Positions 15,244 to 22,683 of a DNA stretch of 23,874 nt are shown one piece after another. How positions within the stretch are numbered: the stretch's first letter is position 1; every line of letters begins with the position of its first letter. The notes under the pieces are model-generated. The model saw only the letters and a list, made by a program, of their open reading frames with translations. It made no database searches and was not told the DNA's origin. Source of the DNA: CAYUKK01 sp964445305 (lineage in GTDB: Bacteria; Acidobacteriota; Aminicenantia; Aminicenantales; UBA8522); contig CAYUKK010000181.1 in NCBI GenBank assembly GCA_964445305.1, forward strand, positions 1 through 23,874, in the 5' to 3' direction. Position numbers and translations under genes: made by a program.

Positions 15244-16920
15244 ATGCCAAAGCTTTTCATTTATCCCAAAAAAGGGGATACTCTCTGCTTCAACCTCAAG
15301 CCAGAGAGGATTTCCCTCGGCCGGGCGGAAGATAACGAGATTGTCCTTCCCGACCCATTCTCTTCCAGCCATCATGCGCTCATTTATTTTTCCGAAGGCA
15401 AGTTCTTCATCCGTGATAACGGCAGCAAGAACGGCACCTTCCTCAACGGCGAGAAGATACGGGGGGAAGTGGAGCTCAAGAAAGGCGATGAAATCCTCAT
15501 CGGCTCCACCCGGCTCATCTTCGACAAAGAACTTTCGAGTCACGTCGAAATGACGGAGGTTGTCTCTCCTACCCATAGCGTCCATACCGTCCTCGAGCTC
15601 GGGGAGGTCCTCAAGAAACAGGACATCGACACCACCTTGCAGGGAATTGCCACTGCCTCGGATGTGATGAGGATCAAGTCGGATTATAAATCCATGGCTG
15701 TTCTCAACGAAGTGAGCCGGGCCCTCATCCTCCATCAGCCGCTCGAAGAGCTTCTCGAGCGCATCATGGAGCTCATTTCAGAGTATGTCCCGATGGACCG
15801 AGGAATCCTGATGGTCAAGGAGGGCAATCCTCCCCAGCTCATTCCCAAGGTCATCCGCATCAACAATAAAAGCCTGGCCAAAAAGAAAATCCAGGTCAGC
15901 CAGAGCATCATCAACCTTGTTTTGGACAAGCATTCCTCGGTTTTGACGACGGACGCATTGGCCGACCCGAGGTTCATGATGAAGGAGAGCGTCATCAAAT
16001 CGAGTATCCATTCGGCCATGTGCGTGCCGCTTTGGAACAACCGGGAAATCATCGGCGTCATCTATGCCGATAGGATCTCCCTCCTCGACCAATTCACGAA
16101 AGAGGACCTGAGGCTTTTGACTCTGCTTTCCAACCTGGCGGCCGTTAAAATTGAGAACTCCCGGCTCATCGACAAGGCCATCGAACAGGAGAAGATGGAG
16201 AAAGAGCTGGCCTTGGCGGCTCGCATCCAGAAGGATTTCCTCCCCCGGGAAAACCCGACCTGCGAGAAGTTCGAGATTGCTGGGACGAACATTCCCTGCT
16301 ATCAGGTGGGCGGCGACTATTACGATTTTATCTCCCTCGGCAAGAATAAGCTGGCCATGACTGTCGCCGACGTCTCGGGAAAGGGAATCAGCGCCGCCCT
16401 GCTCATGGCTTCCTTGAGGGCGGCTCTGTATTCTGAGCTCCATCCTCAGACTGACCTCTGCAACCTGGCCGTCAAGCTCAACAATTTTGTCCACCGCAGC
16501 TCGGCCGTCAACATGTTTATCACTTTCTTTCTGGCCGAAATCGACCTGGAGACGGGCCATTTTCGATATGTCAACGCCGGCCATAATCCACCCGTGTTCC
16601 TCAAGAAGAACGGCCAAGTCGAAAGGCTGGCCAGCTGTGGTTTTTGCCTGGGGATGTTCCCTTCCGTTTCGTATGAAATCAGGGAGTCCTGTTTTAACCC
16701 AGGAGATTGCGCCGTCTTTTTCACCGACGGCATCACGGAAATCCGGAACAAGGCCAACCAGGAATTTAGCGAGCAAAGGTTGATCAGTTTCTTGAAGAAG
16801 AACATCAAGCAGCCGGCTGTCAAGATCATGGAAAAACTGTGCGCCGAGCTTGCTTCTTTCTCCGCTGGTGTTCCACCGTTCGATGACATGACCCTTATCG
16901 TTGTCAAGAGGACAGCCTGA
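15244..16920 (+). CDS. FHA-GAF-PP2C (SpoIIE-type) serine phosphatase
   Basis: This 558-residue soluble protein has three domains. FHA (about 1-98) has GR at 26-27, SSHH at 41-44 and NGTFLNG from 63, the residues that bind phosphothreonine peptides. GAF (about 165-310) is followed by a short coiled coil. The PP2C/SpoIIE domain (about 320-558) has metal-ligand Asp in GGDYYD (D358), DVSGKG (D376), FTDGITE (D495) and DDMT (D548), all intact, plus NAGHNPP. Enzymes of this kind (RsbU, SpoIIE) dephosphorylate the Ser of STAS antagonists, so the STAS protein at 9873-10217 is the natural substrate. The FHA domain suggests an added input from a Thr kinase, and the GAF domain a small-molecule or partner input. 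The ATG follows GAAGAAGAGGG. It lies 41 bases after the second NTT-HEAT gene. Confidence 0.9.
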   Translation: MPKLFIYPKKGDTLCFNLKPERISLGRAEDNEIVLPDPFSSSHHALIYFSEGKFFIRDNGSKNGTFLNGEKIRGEVELKKGDEILIGSTRLIFDKELSSHVEMTEVVSPTHSVHTVLELGEVLKKQDIDTTLQGIATASDVMRIKSDYKSMAVLNEVSRALILHQPLEELLERIMELISEYVPMDRGILMVKEGNPPQLIPKVIRINNKSLAKKKIQVSQSIINLVLDKHSSVLTTDALADPRFMMKESVIKSSIHSAMCVPLWNNREIIGVIYADRISLLDQFTKEDLRLLTLLSNLAAVKIENSRLIDKAIEQEKMEKELALAARIQKDFLPRENPTCEKFEIAGTNIPCYQVGGDYYDFISLGKNKLAMTVADVSGKGISAALLMASLRAALYSELHPQTDLCNLAVKLNNFVHRSSAVNMFITFFLAEIDLETGHFRYVNAGHNPPVFLKKNGQVERLASCGFCLGMFPSVSYEIRESCFNPGDCAVFFTDGITEIRNKANQEFSEQRLISFLKKNIKQPAVKIMEKLCAELASFSAGVPPFDDMTLIVVKRTA

Positions 16921-17016
16921 TTTTATTGGAGCAACATTCTTTTCCTGAACCATATTGACCAATCGTTTGTGGCAAGGCGGAGAGCTTTGTCCGACGAATA
17001 AACAAAAGAGGAGAGG

Positions 17017-18327
17017 ATGAAGAACTTGGCGCTTGTCTTGGGAGCTATGGTTGGGCTCGTCTTCCAGGTCGGATGCAGAGAAGGGGAGGTGGCGCGGCCT
17101 ACCCAAGGGATGGTCGTCAAGCCCGGCCTCGAGGTCTTCCTCGAAGAGAATCTCCACTTGGTCCAGGGAAAAAGGGTCGGGCTGATTACCAACCCCAGCG
17201 GCGTCGACCGCAAGCTCTTGAGCACAGCTGAGCTCTTGGCCCAAAACGGAAACATCCGGTTGGTGGCCCTTTACGGGCCAGAACATGGAGTGCGGGGGAA
17301 TGCCCAGGCGGGCGAATATGTTCCCTTCTATTTCGATGAAAAATTCAAAGTTCCTGTCTTCAGCCTTTACGGCCAGTCCTTTAAACTTGACCCGGCCATG
17401 CTCCGGAACATCGATAGTTATATGCGTTCTTTTGACACGAGCGATGCCGGCAAGCTGCTGGAGGCGCCGATGGTCGAGGACGTGGATGTGCTTGTCTTTG
17501 ACATCCAGGACGTGGGCACCCGGGTCTATACCTACATGGCCACGATGGCCTACGCCATGGCGGCTGCGGCCAAGGTGGGAATCGATTTCATCGTGCTCGA
17601 CAGGCCTAACCCGGTCAATGGCCTGGACATGGAAGGCCCCATTCTGGAATACCCTGCGTTCAGCTCGTTTGTCGGGGTTTATCCGATCCCTCTCCGCCAC
17701 GGCATGACGGCGGGGGAGCTGGCGCAGTTGTTCAACGGGAACTTTATTGAACCGAAAGCCAAATTGACCGTTGTGCCGATGAAAGGTTGGAAGAGGAGTC
17801 TGTGGTTTGACGAGACAGGGCTTCCCTGGGTCATGCCCTCGCCCAACATGCCGACATTGGAAACGGCTGTTGTTTATCCAGGGCAGGTTTTGCTTGAGGG
17901 GACGAACGTCAGCGAGGGGCGGGGCACGACTCGCCCCTTCGAGCTTTTCGGCGCCCCATGGATAGATGGCTACGAACTTGTCCAGAGACTGCGCAACCTT
18001 CGTCTTCCCGGCGTGACGTTTCGGGAAGCCTGGTTCACGCCGACTTTTTCCAAGTACGCGGGCGAAAGGTGCGGCGGTGCCCAGGTCCATGTGTTGGACA
18101 GGAGGCTCTTCCGTCCGTTGGCTACCTCCCTTCACGTCCTTTGCACCATCCGGAATATGTACCCCGAGAAGTTCATTTTTTATCCTGATTATTTCGATCG
18201 GATAATGGGCAATTCATGGGTTCGAGAAGCGTTGGAGAGGAGGATGCCGGTTGAGGAAATCTTGCGGAAGTTTGGGGAAGGCCTCGAGCTATTTGCGAAG
18301 ATGCGGCAGCCCTTTCTCTTGTATTAA
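17017..18327 (+). CDS. namZ: NamZ-like exo-beta-N-acetylmuramidase (DUF1343 family), exported
   Basis: This 436-residue protein has an N-terminal signal ending in VFQVGC (Cys20), a probable lipoprotein site with an atypical Gln at -3. Family motifs follow: VGLITNPSG, ALYGPEHGVRG, DVLVFDIQDVGTRVYTY, IVLDRPNPV, LRHGMTAGELAQLFN, PWVMPSPNMPT and EGTNVSEGRGTTRPFE. In Bacillus the family member NamZ releases terminal MurNAc from peptidoglycan fragments and works with NagZ and amidase in cell-wall recycling. Between SLYGQSFKLDPAMLRNID and EDVDVLVFDIQD there are about 25 residues more than I expect for the family. The ATG follows AGAGGAGAGG. No other cell-wall recycling genes are in the window. The 96-base gap upstream suggests it is separate from the phosphatase operon, though no good promoter was seen. 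Confidence 0.85.
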   Translation: MKNLALVLGAMVGLVFQVGCREGEVARPTQGMVVKPGLEVFLEENLHLVQGKRVGLITNPSGVDRKLLSTAELLAQNGNIRLVALYGPEHGVRGNAQAGEYVPFYFDEKFKVPVFSLYGQSFKLDPAMLRNIDSYMRSFDTSDAGKLLEAPMVEDVDVLVFDIQDVGTRVYTYMATMAYAMAAAAKVGIDFIVLDRPNPVNGLDMEGPILEYPAFSSFVGVYPIPLRHGMTAGELAQLFNGNFIEPKAKLTVVPMKGWKRSLWFDETGLPWVMPSPNMPTLETAVVYPGQVLLEGTNVSEGRGTTRPFELFGAPWIDGYELVQRLRNLRLPGVTFREAWFTPTFSKYAGERCGGAQVHVLDRRLFRPLATSLHVLCTIRNMYPEKFIFYPDYFDRIMGNSWVREALERRMPVEEILRKFGEGLELFAKMRQPFLLY

Positions 18328-18347
18328 ATCTACCAAATCGCTAATAT
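18319..18347 (+). promoter_or_regulatory. Putative promoter of the GS-like / URO-D-like pair
   Basis: TTGTAT (18319-18324) and TAATAT (18342-18347) are spaced by 17 bases in the most AT-rich spacer of this region, overlapping the end of the NamZ gene. Transcription would start near 18354; AAGGAG lies at 18364-18369 ahead of the ATG at 18379. Confidence 0.45.
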
Positions 18348-18378
18348 AAAGAATTTTATAAAATAAGGAGATGCTATC

Positions 18379-19947
18379 ATGTCCAATCCCCATTATCGAT
18401 ATGCCCTGAGTAACCCCATTTCCGTTCTTCTGGACAAGAAGCCAGAGGATTTTACCCGGGCTGACCTCCTTCGTGTCATCGAAGAGAAGCACATTGAGCG
18501 AATCACCTTCCATTACACGGCGCTCGACGGAAAACTCAAGGAGCTCAAGCTTCCGGTAGCCAGCTCCGACCAGGCCGAGATCATCCTGGCTGAGGGCGAG
18601 CGTGTCGACGGCTCGGCCCTCTTTCGAGGGATGGTCGACGCTGCCCTGTCTGACCTTTATGTCGTCCCGCTCTACTCGACGGCCTTTCTCAACCCCTTTG
18701 ATGAAGGGAGCCTCGATTTCATCTGTCGCTACCTGACCCAGGACGGCGACCTTGCCCCCTTTGCCCCTGACAGCATCCTCATGCGAGCCGATAGCTTGTT
18801 TCGGAAGAATTCGGGGCTTGAACTCTACGCTCTTGGCGAGCTCGAATTTTTCCTTCTCCTCGAGCCAAGCCCCGCCCTTTACCCGGTCCAAAAACAGCAT
18901 GGCTACCATGGCTCCGCCCCCTTCATCAAGAGCGGTCAAATCCTGAACGAAATGGTGCGCCACATTACTCAGATCACGGGCGCTGTCAAGTACGCCCACA
19001 GCGAGGTCGGATTCGTCGAGAGTGTCCGCAGCGACCTTAAGGAGATTCGCGGCAAACAGGCTGAACAGCTTGAGGTCGAGTTCCTGCCCCGGCCCGTCAT
19101 CGAGATGGCTGATGCCCTCGTTCTGAGCAGGTGGCTGATCCGGAACATCGCTTACAAACATGGCTGTGTCGCCACCTTTACTCCGAAGATTGAAGAGGAC
19201 GTGGCTGGCAATGGCCTCCACTTTCATCTCGAGCTCCGTCGGGATGGGCACAACATCATGGCCGACGCCAAGGGAAAACTTTCTGTCGAGGCGAGAAAGC
19301 TCATCGGTGGGCTCTGCGCTTATGCGGACTCTCTCACCGCGTTTGGCAACACCGTTTCCTCAGCTTACCTTCGTCTTGTCCCCCATCAGGAAGCTCCGAC
19401 CCGCATCTGCTGGAGTGAATTCAACCGTAGCGCCATGATCCGTGTTCCCCTGGGCTGGGGAAACGTTCGCCACTTGGCCAAGCGGCTCAACCCTCAGGAG
19501 ACAGCAGGCTTGGACGACCGAGAAAGCCGCCAAACTGTTGAACTCCGGAGCCCGGATGGAAGCGCCGTCGTCCATCTCCTCCTGGCGGGAATCGTCATGG
19601 CGGCCGACTGGGCTTTTCGCGACGACGCTTCCCTGTTCAAGGATAGCCTCCCCCTTGAGCTGGCGGAGAAGCTCTGCGTCACGGGGAATGTGTTCACGGA
19701 CGAAACGCTCCTCATGAGGCTTCCTTCTTTGCCCAAGAGCTGTGTCGAATCGAGCCGTCTCCTTCTGTCCAAACGCGACCTCTACGAGAGGGACGGAGTT
19801 TTTCCGCCGAGTGTCATCGACTACATGGCCCGGCTTCTTCAGGCTGAAGACGACGAGCGGATGAACGAGAAGCTGGCCGATTTGCCCGCTGATGACCGCC
19901 TCCACGAGACAAGGAAAATCATGCACAAGGATCTGCACCGACATTGA
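18379..19947 (+). CDS. Glutamine synthetase family protein
   Basis: This 522-residue protein has the beta-grasp N-terminus (about 30-115, with DGSALFRGMV at 77-86) and the catalytic domain. Visible active-site motifs are GELEFF (Glu154/Glu156), HSEVG (Glu209), EQLEVEFLP (Glu232/Glu234), AGNGLHFHLEL (277-285, His281), RLVPHQEAP, NRSAMIRVP and ELRSPDGSA. Together they imply ATP-dependent ligation of ammonia or an amine to a glutamate-like carboxylate. Differences from classic GlnA are a spacer of about 20 residues between HSEVG and EQLEVEF and the AGNG/HFHLEL variant of the usual AGSG/HxHxSL block. An assimilatory GS of a divergent subgroup is likely, but a gamma-glutamyl-amine ligase cannot be excluded. 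No clear adenylylation motif was seen. It is followed closely by a URO-D-like gene. Confidence 0.8.
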   Translation: MSNPHYRYALSNPISVLLDKKPEDFTRADLLRVIEEKHIERITFHYTALDGKLKELKLPVASSDQAEIILAEGERVDGSALFRGMVDAALSDLYVVPLYSTAFLNPFDEGSLDFICRYLTQDGDLAPFAPDSILMRADSLFRKNSGLELYALGELEFFLLLEPSPALYPVQKQHGYHGSAPFIKSGQILNEMVRHITQITGAVKYAHSEVGFVESVRSDLKEIRGKQAEQLEVEFLPRPVIEMADALVLSRWLIRNIAYKHGCVATFTPKIEEDVAGNGLHFHLELRRDGHNIMADAKGKLSVEARKLIGGLCAYADSLTAFGNTVSSAYLRLVPHQEAPTRICWSEFNRSAMIRVPLGWGNVRHLAKRLNPQETAGLDDRESRQTVELRSPDGSAVVHLLLAGIVMAADWAFRDDASLFKDSLPLELAEKLCVTGNVFTDETLLMRLPSLPKSCVESSRLLLSKRDLYERDGVFPPSVIDYMARLLQAEDDERMNEKLADLPADDRLHETRKIMHKDLHRH

Positions 19948-19965
19948 CGAGGCTTGGCTCAAGAG

Positions 19966-21024
19966 ATGCCGAAAGAAACGATGACGCCGCGAGAGCGCTG
20001 GCTGGCCGTGCTCCGTCGACAGAAACCCGACCGGGTGCCGATGGATTATTGGGGGACAGAGGAAACGACGGCTCTCTTGAGGAAACATCTCGGCTGCCGG
20101 ACAAAAAGGGAAGCCTTAGCCAAGCTCCACGTGGATTTTGTCGTCCAGGTGGAACCGCGCTATGTCGGGCCCAAGCTGGCCCGGCATACGGATGTCTTTG
20201 GTTGCCGGCACCGAATAGCTCACTACGGCGCGGGCACTTATGAAGAGTGCGTCAGCCATCCCCTGGCTGCTTTTCGGTCTGTCGAGGAGGTCGAAGCCCA
20301 TTATCAATGGCCGAACCCTGATTGGTGGGATTATGGCGACATCGCGCGCCAGATCAAGCCATACGCGGCTTATCCCATCCGCGGTGGCGGGTCCGAGCCC
20401 TTTCTCGTCTACAAGAAATTGAGAGGCGACGAGCAAGCTTTTATCGATTTGATCGACAACCCTGACATTGTCCACTATTGCCTGGGCAAGCTTTTTGATT
20501 TGGCCTATGAGAACACCGTGCGCATCTATGAACAGATCCCGGGCCAGGTGCTGCTCACCTATGTGGCTGAGGATATGGGCGGTCAGACCGACTTGCTCTT
20601 TTCGCCGGCGCACGTCCGGGAGTTTCTGCTCCCGGGGATGAAGCGGATGATCGACCTCGCCCATCAGGCTGGAGCCTTTGTCTTGCATCACAACGACGGC
20701 AATTGTCGGCGCATCATCCCGGATATGGTCGAAGCTGGAATCGATATCCTTAACCCCATCCAGTGGCGGACGACGGGGATGGACCGCCAAGAATTGAAAA
20801 GGGAATTCGGGGATAAGGTTATCTTCCATGGCGGCATGGACAATCAGCAGACATTGCCCTTCGGTACACCCGAGGACGTGCGCCGGGAGGTTCTCGACAA
20901 CCTGGAAATCTTAGGCCGGGGAGGCGGCTACATCCTGGCACCCTGCCACAACATTCAGCCCATCACGCCGGTCGAGAACATCCTGGCCATGTACGAAGCG
21001 GGTTACGCATACGGCTGGACCTAA
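19966..21024 (+). CDS. Uroporphyrinogen-decarboxylase (URO-D) family protein
   Basis: This protein of about 352 residues begins with the family's usual TPRERWLAVLRRQKPDRVPMD and runs the full TIM-barrel length. Later motifs are VAEDMGGQTDLLFSP, LHHNDGN (putative metal His), GIDILNPIQW, FHGGMDNQQTLPFGTPEDV and ILAPCHNIQP (Cys/His). The pattern fits the broad URO-D-like methyltransferase or unknown-function branch better than HemE, because the FARPAGRYxPEY start of HemE is absent. Substrate and cofactor cannot be told from sequence; some relatives bind corrinoid or methylated amines. The start is uncertain: a TTG at 19954 lies 7 bases after the GS-like stop, and ATGs lie at 19966 and 19981. The close spacing indicates co-transcription with the GS-like gene. 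Confidence 0.75.
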   Translation: MPKETMTPRERWLAVLRRQKPDRVPMDYWGTEETTALLRKHLGCRTKREALAKLHVDFVVQVEPRYVGPKLARHTDVFGCRHRIAHYGAGTYEECVSHPLAAFRSVEEVEAHYQWPNPDWWDYGDIARQIKPYAAYPIRGGGSEPFLVYKKLRGDEQAFIDLIDNPDIVHYCLGKLFDLAYENTVRIYEQIPGQVLLTYVAEDMGGQTDLLFSPAHVREFLLPGMKRMIDLAHQAGAFVLHHNDGNCRRIIPDMVEAGIDILNPIQWRTTGMDRQELKREFGDKVIFHGGMDNQQTLPFGTPEDVRREVLDNLEILGRGGGYILAPCHNIQPITPVENILAMYEAGYAYGWT

Positions 21025-21068
21025 TTCGCTTGGCTCTTCTGACCTTTTCTCGCCGATGGCTTTTTGGG

Positions 21069-22577
21069 TTAGCCCACAAGGGCGCGATGACTCTTGAACT
21101 CTTCGGTCAAGGTTTTCCAGAGGGAATTGAACCTCGCCTGAAGGTCATCGTAGAGGGCGAGGTTTCTTTTCTGGGGTTCGACAATCAATTTCCCCAGCCT
21201 CACTCTCGGCCCTACGATTGAGGCAATACCCATTTTCGCTCCCTTCTCTCGTTCATATGTCCAGATGGATTGGAGGGCGGCTCCGTAGGCGGCTGCCTCT
21301 TCCTCGGCCAGGGTGACGACAGGGGTCTTGAAGATATCGGCGACGATCTGAAGCCACAACCGGCTCTTGGCGCCCCCGCCCGTCGCCCGGACCTGTGAAG
21401 GCTCAAGCCCGAGCTGACGCATCCGGGCAAACCCATAGCCAAGATTAAGGATTGTCCCTTCCATGATCGCCCTGGCCAAGCAGGGGGCGTTGAAGTTCCG
21501 CCGGTGGAGGCCGAAAACAACACCGCTCGAGAGGGGAAGGACAGGAACTCGCTCCCCGTCGAGGAAGGGAAGGAAAAGCAAGCCTTCCGATCCCGGAGGA
21601 GCTTGAGAAGCAAGCCTTTCCAGCTTAACGTTGGAGAGGTGGAGGAGAGCCTTGAAATATTCTGTCGTGTTGGTGACGTTCATCGTGCAAAGGAGGGGAA
21701 GCCATCCCCCCGTGCTGTCGCAGAAAGCAGCCACCTCGCCCTCCGGGTCGATAAAAGGGTGGCTGAAGTAGGAATAAACGGTTCCTGACGTTCCCAAGCT
21801 GAGGGTACAAACGCCGGGCACGACATTGCCCGTGCCGATAGCACCCATCATATTATCCCCGCCACCACTCGAAACGAGCACCCGACCCATTCCAAAACGC
21901 TCAGCCACGTTCCTCTTCAGATAGCCAACTGGCTCAGCCGGATGGCGCAAGGGGGGTAGCTTTTCCTCCAGCTCGGGGTCGATGGCGGCTATGGCCTCTC
22001 GATGCCAGCAGCGGCGGCGGATGTCCATGAGGCCAGTTCCCGAGGCATCGCCGTATTCCATCGTCGATTCTCCCGACAGCCAGAAGTTTAAATAGTTGTG
22101 AGGTAGATGGACAGTCGCCAGCCGGGCATAGTTTTTTGGCTCCTTTCTTTTCAGCCAGAGGATTTTCGAGGCGGTGTAACCAACGGCAAGGCTGATCCCC
22201 AGTTTTTGGATAAACCTCTTCTTTCCGCCCAACTTGTCGAGGATGATTTCTGTTTCTTCTACCGTCGACGTGTCATTCCAAAGCTTGGCCGGTCGAATCG
22301 GAAGACCACGCCTATCGAGGGCTACGAAACCGTGTTGTTGACCAGAGATGCCGAGAGAAACGATGTCCTTGGCGTTAATTTTGGCGACAGCGAGGGCTTC
22401 AGCCAGCGCTTTCTCGAGTGCTTCTACCCACACGCGCGGTGACTGCTCGCTTTCGCCGGGCTTGAGGCCAGGGGAGAACCGGTGCCGGCCGTAGCCGCGG
22501 CCGATCACCTTTCCTTTGAAATCGACAAGGAGGACTTTAGTTCCCTGTGTACCCGAATCTATCCCGACCGCATACAT
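21069..22577 (-). CDS. xylB: Xylulokinase (FGGY family)
   Basis: This 502-residue cytoplasmic sugar kinase phosphorylates D-xylulose to xylulose 5-phosphate for the pentose phosphate pathway. FGGY motifs are complete: the N-terminal phosphate loop GIDSGTQGTK (5-14), ISGQQHG (77-83), KLWNDTST (98-105), the catalytic Asp241 in SSGGGDN, LGTSGT, and the C-terminal TGGGAKSRLWLQIVAD with adenine-binding Gly residues. Length matches XylB; related FGGY kinases of other substrates (ribulose, gluconate) fit less well because of SGQQHG and WNDTST. The ATG is preceded by AAGGAGG. It lies 106 bases downstream of a partial beta-rich gene on the same strand and converges with the URO-D-like gene across a 44-base gap with no clear terminator. 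No xylose isomerase or transporter is in view. Confidence 0.88.
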   Translation of the reverse strand: MYAVGIDSGTQGTKVLLVDFKGKVIGRGYGRHRFSPGLKPGESEQSPRVWVEALEKALAEALAVAKINAKDIVSLGISGQQHGFVALDRRGLPIRPAKLWNDTSTVEETEIILDKLGGKKRFIQKLGISLAVGYTASKILWLKRKEPKNYARLATVHLPHNYLNFWLSGESTMEYGDASGTGLMDIRRRCWHREAIAAIDPELEEKLPPLRHPAEPVGYLKRNVAERFGMGRVLVSSGGGDNMMGAIGTGNVVPGVCTLSLGTSGTVYSYFSHPFIDPEGEVAAFCDSTGGWLPLLCTMNVTNTTEYFKALLHLSNVKLERLASQAPPGSEGLLFLPFLDGERVPVLPLSSGVVFGLHRRNFNAPCLARAIMEGTILNLGYGFARMRQLGLEPSQVRATGGGAKSRLWLQIVADIFKTPVVTLAEEEAAAYGAALQSIWTYEREKGAKMGIASIVGPRVRLGKLIVEPQKRNLALYDDLQARFNSLWKTLTEEFKSHRALVG

Positions 22578-22642
22578 CTTTTCCTCCTTTTGTCCGTCCG
22601 GCGGAGGATGCTCCGAGAAAAGAAAAGACCGCCTGATGATTC

Positions 22643-22654
22643 TTCAAGCTTGAA
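22643..22654. promoter_or_regulatory. 12-bp perfect palindrome upstream of xylB
   Basis: TTCAAGCTTGAA is a perfect palindrome located 66-77 bases upstream of the xylB start, in the 106-base gap between the two minus-strand genes. It has the size and symmetry of an operator half-site pair, but a 12-mer of this kind can arise by chance and no promoter hexamers were placed next to it. Confidence 0.25.
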
Positions 22655-22683
22655 AAAGAGGCCCCACCATCCAGCCTGAGTCA

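Noticed and set aside
15778..18135. 785-codon open frame on the minus strand
   Set aside because: It is antisense to two well-supported genes (the PP2C phosphatase end and NamZ), its product has no recognisable domain and is rich in His, Asp, Arg and Gln, and no ribosome site precedes it. High-GC codon bias on the plus strand keeps this frame open.
19954..21024. HemE, the haem-pathway uroporphyrinogen decarboxylase
   Set aside because: The characteristic HemE N-terminal Arg-rich substrate motif is absent and no haem genes are nearby; a general URO-D-family call is safer.
21025..21068. Bidirectional terminator between the URO-D-like gene and xylB
   Set aside because: Only very short stems (3-4 bases) could be drawn and the T-runs are not placed after a stable hairpin.
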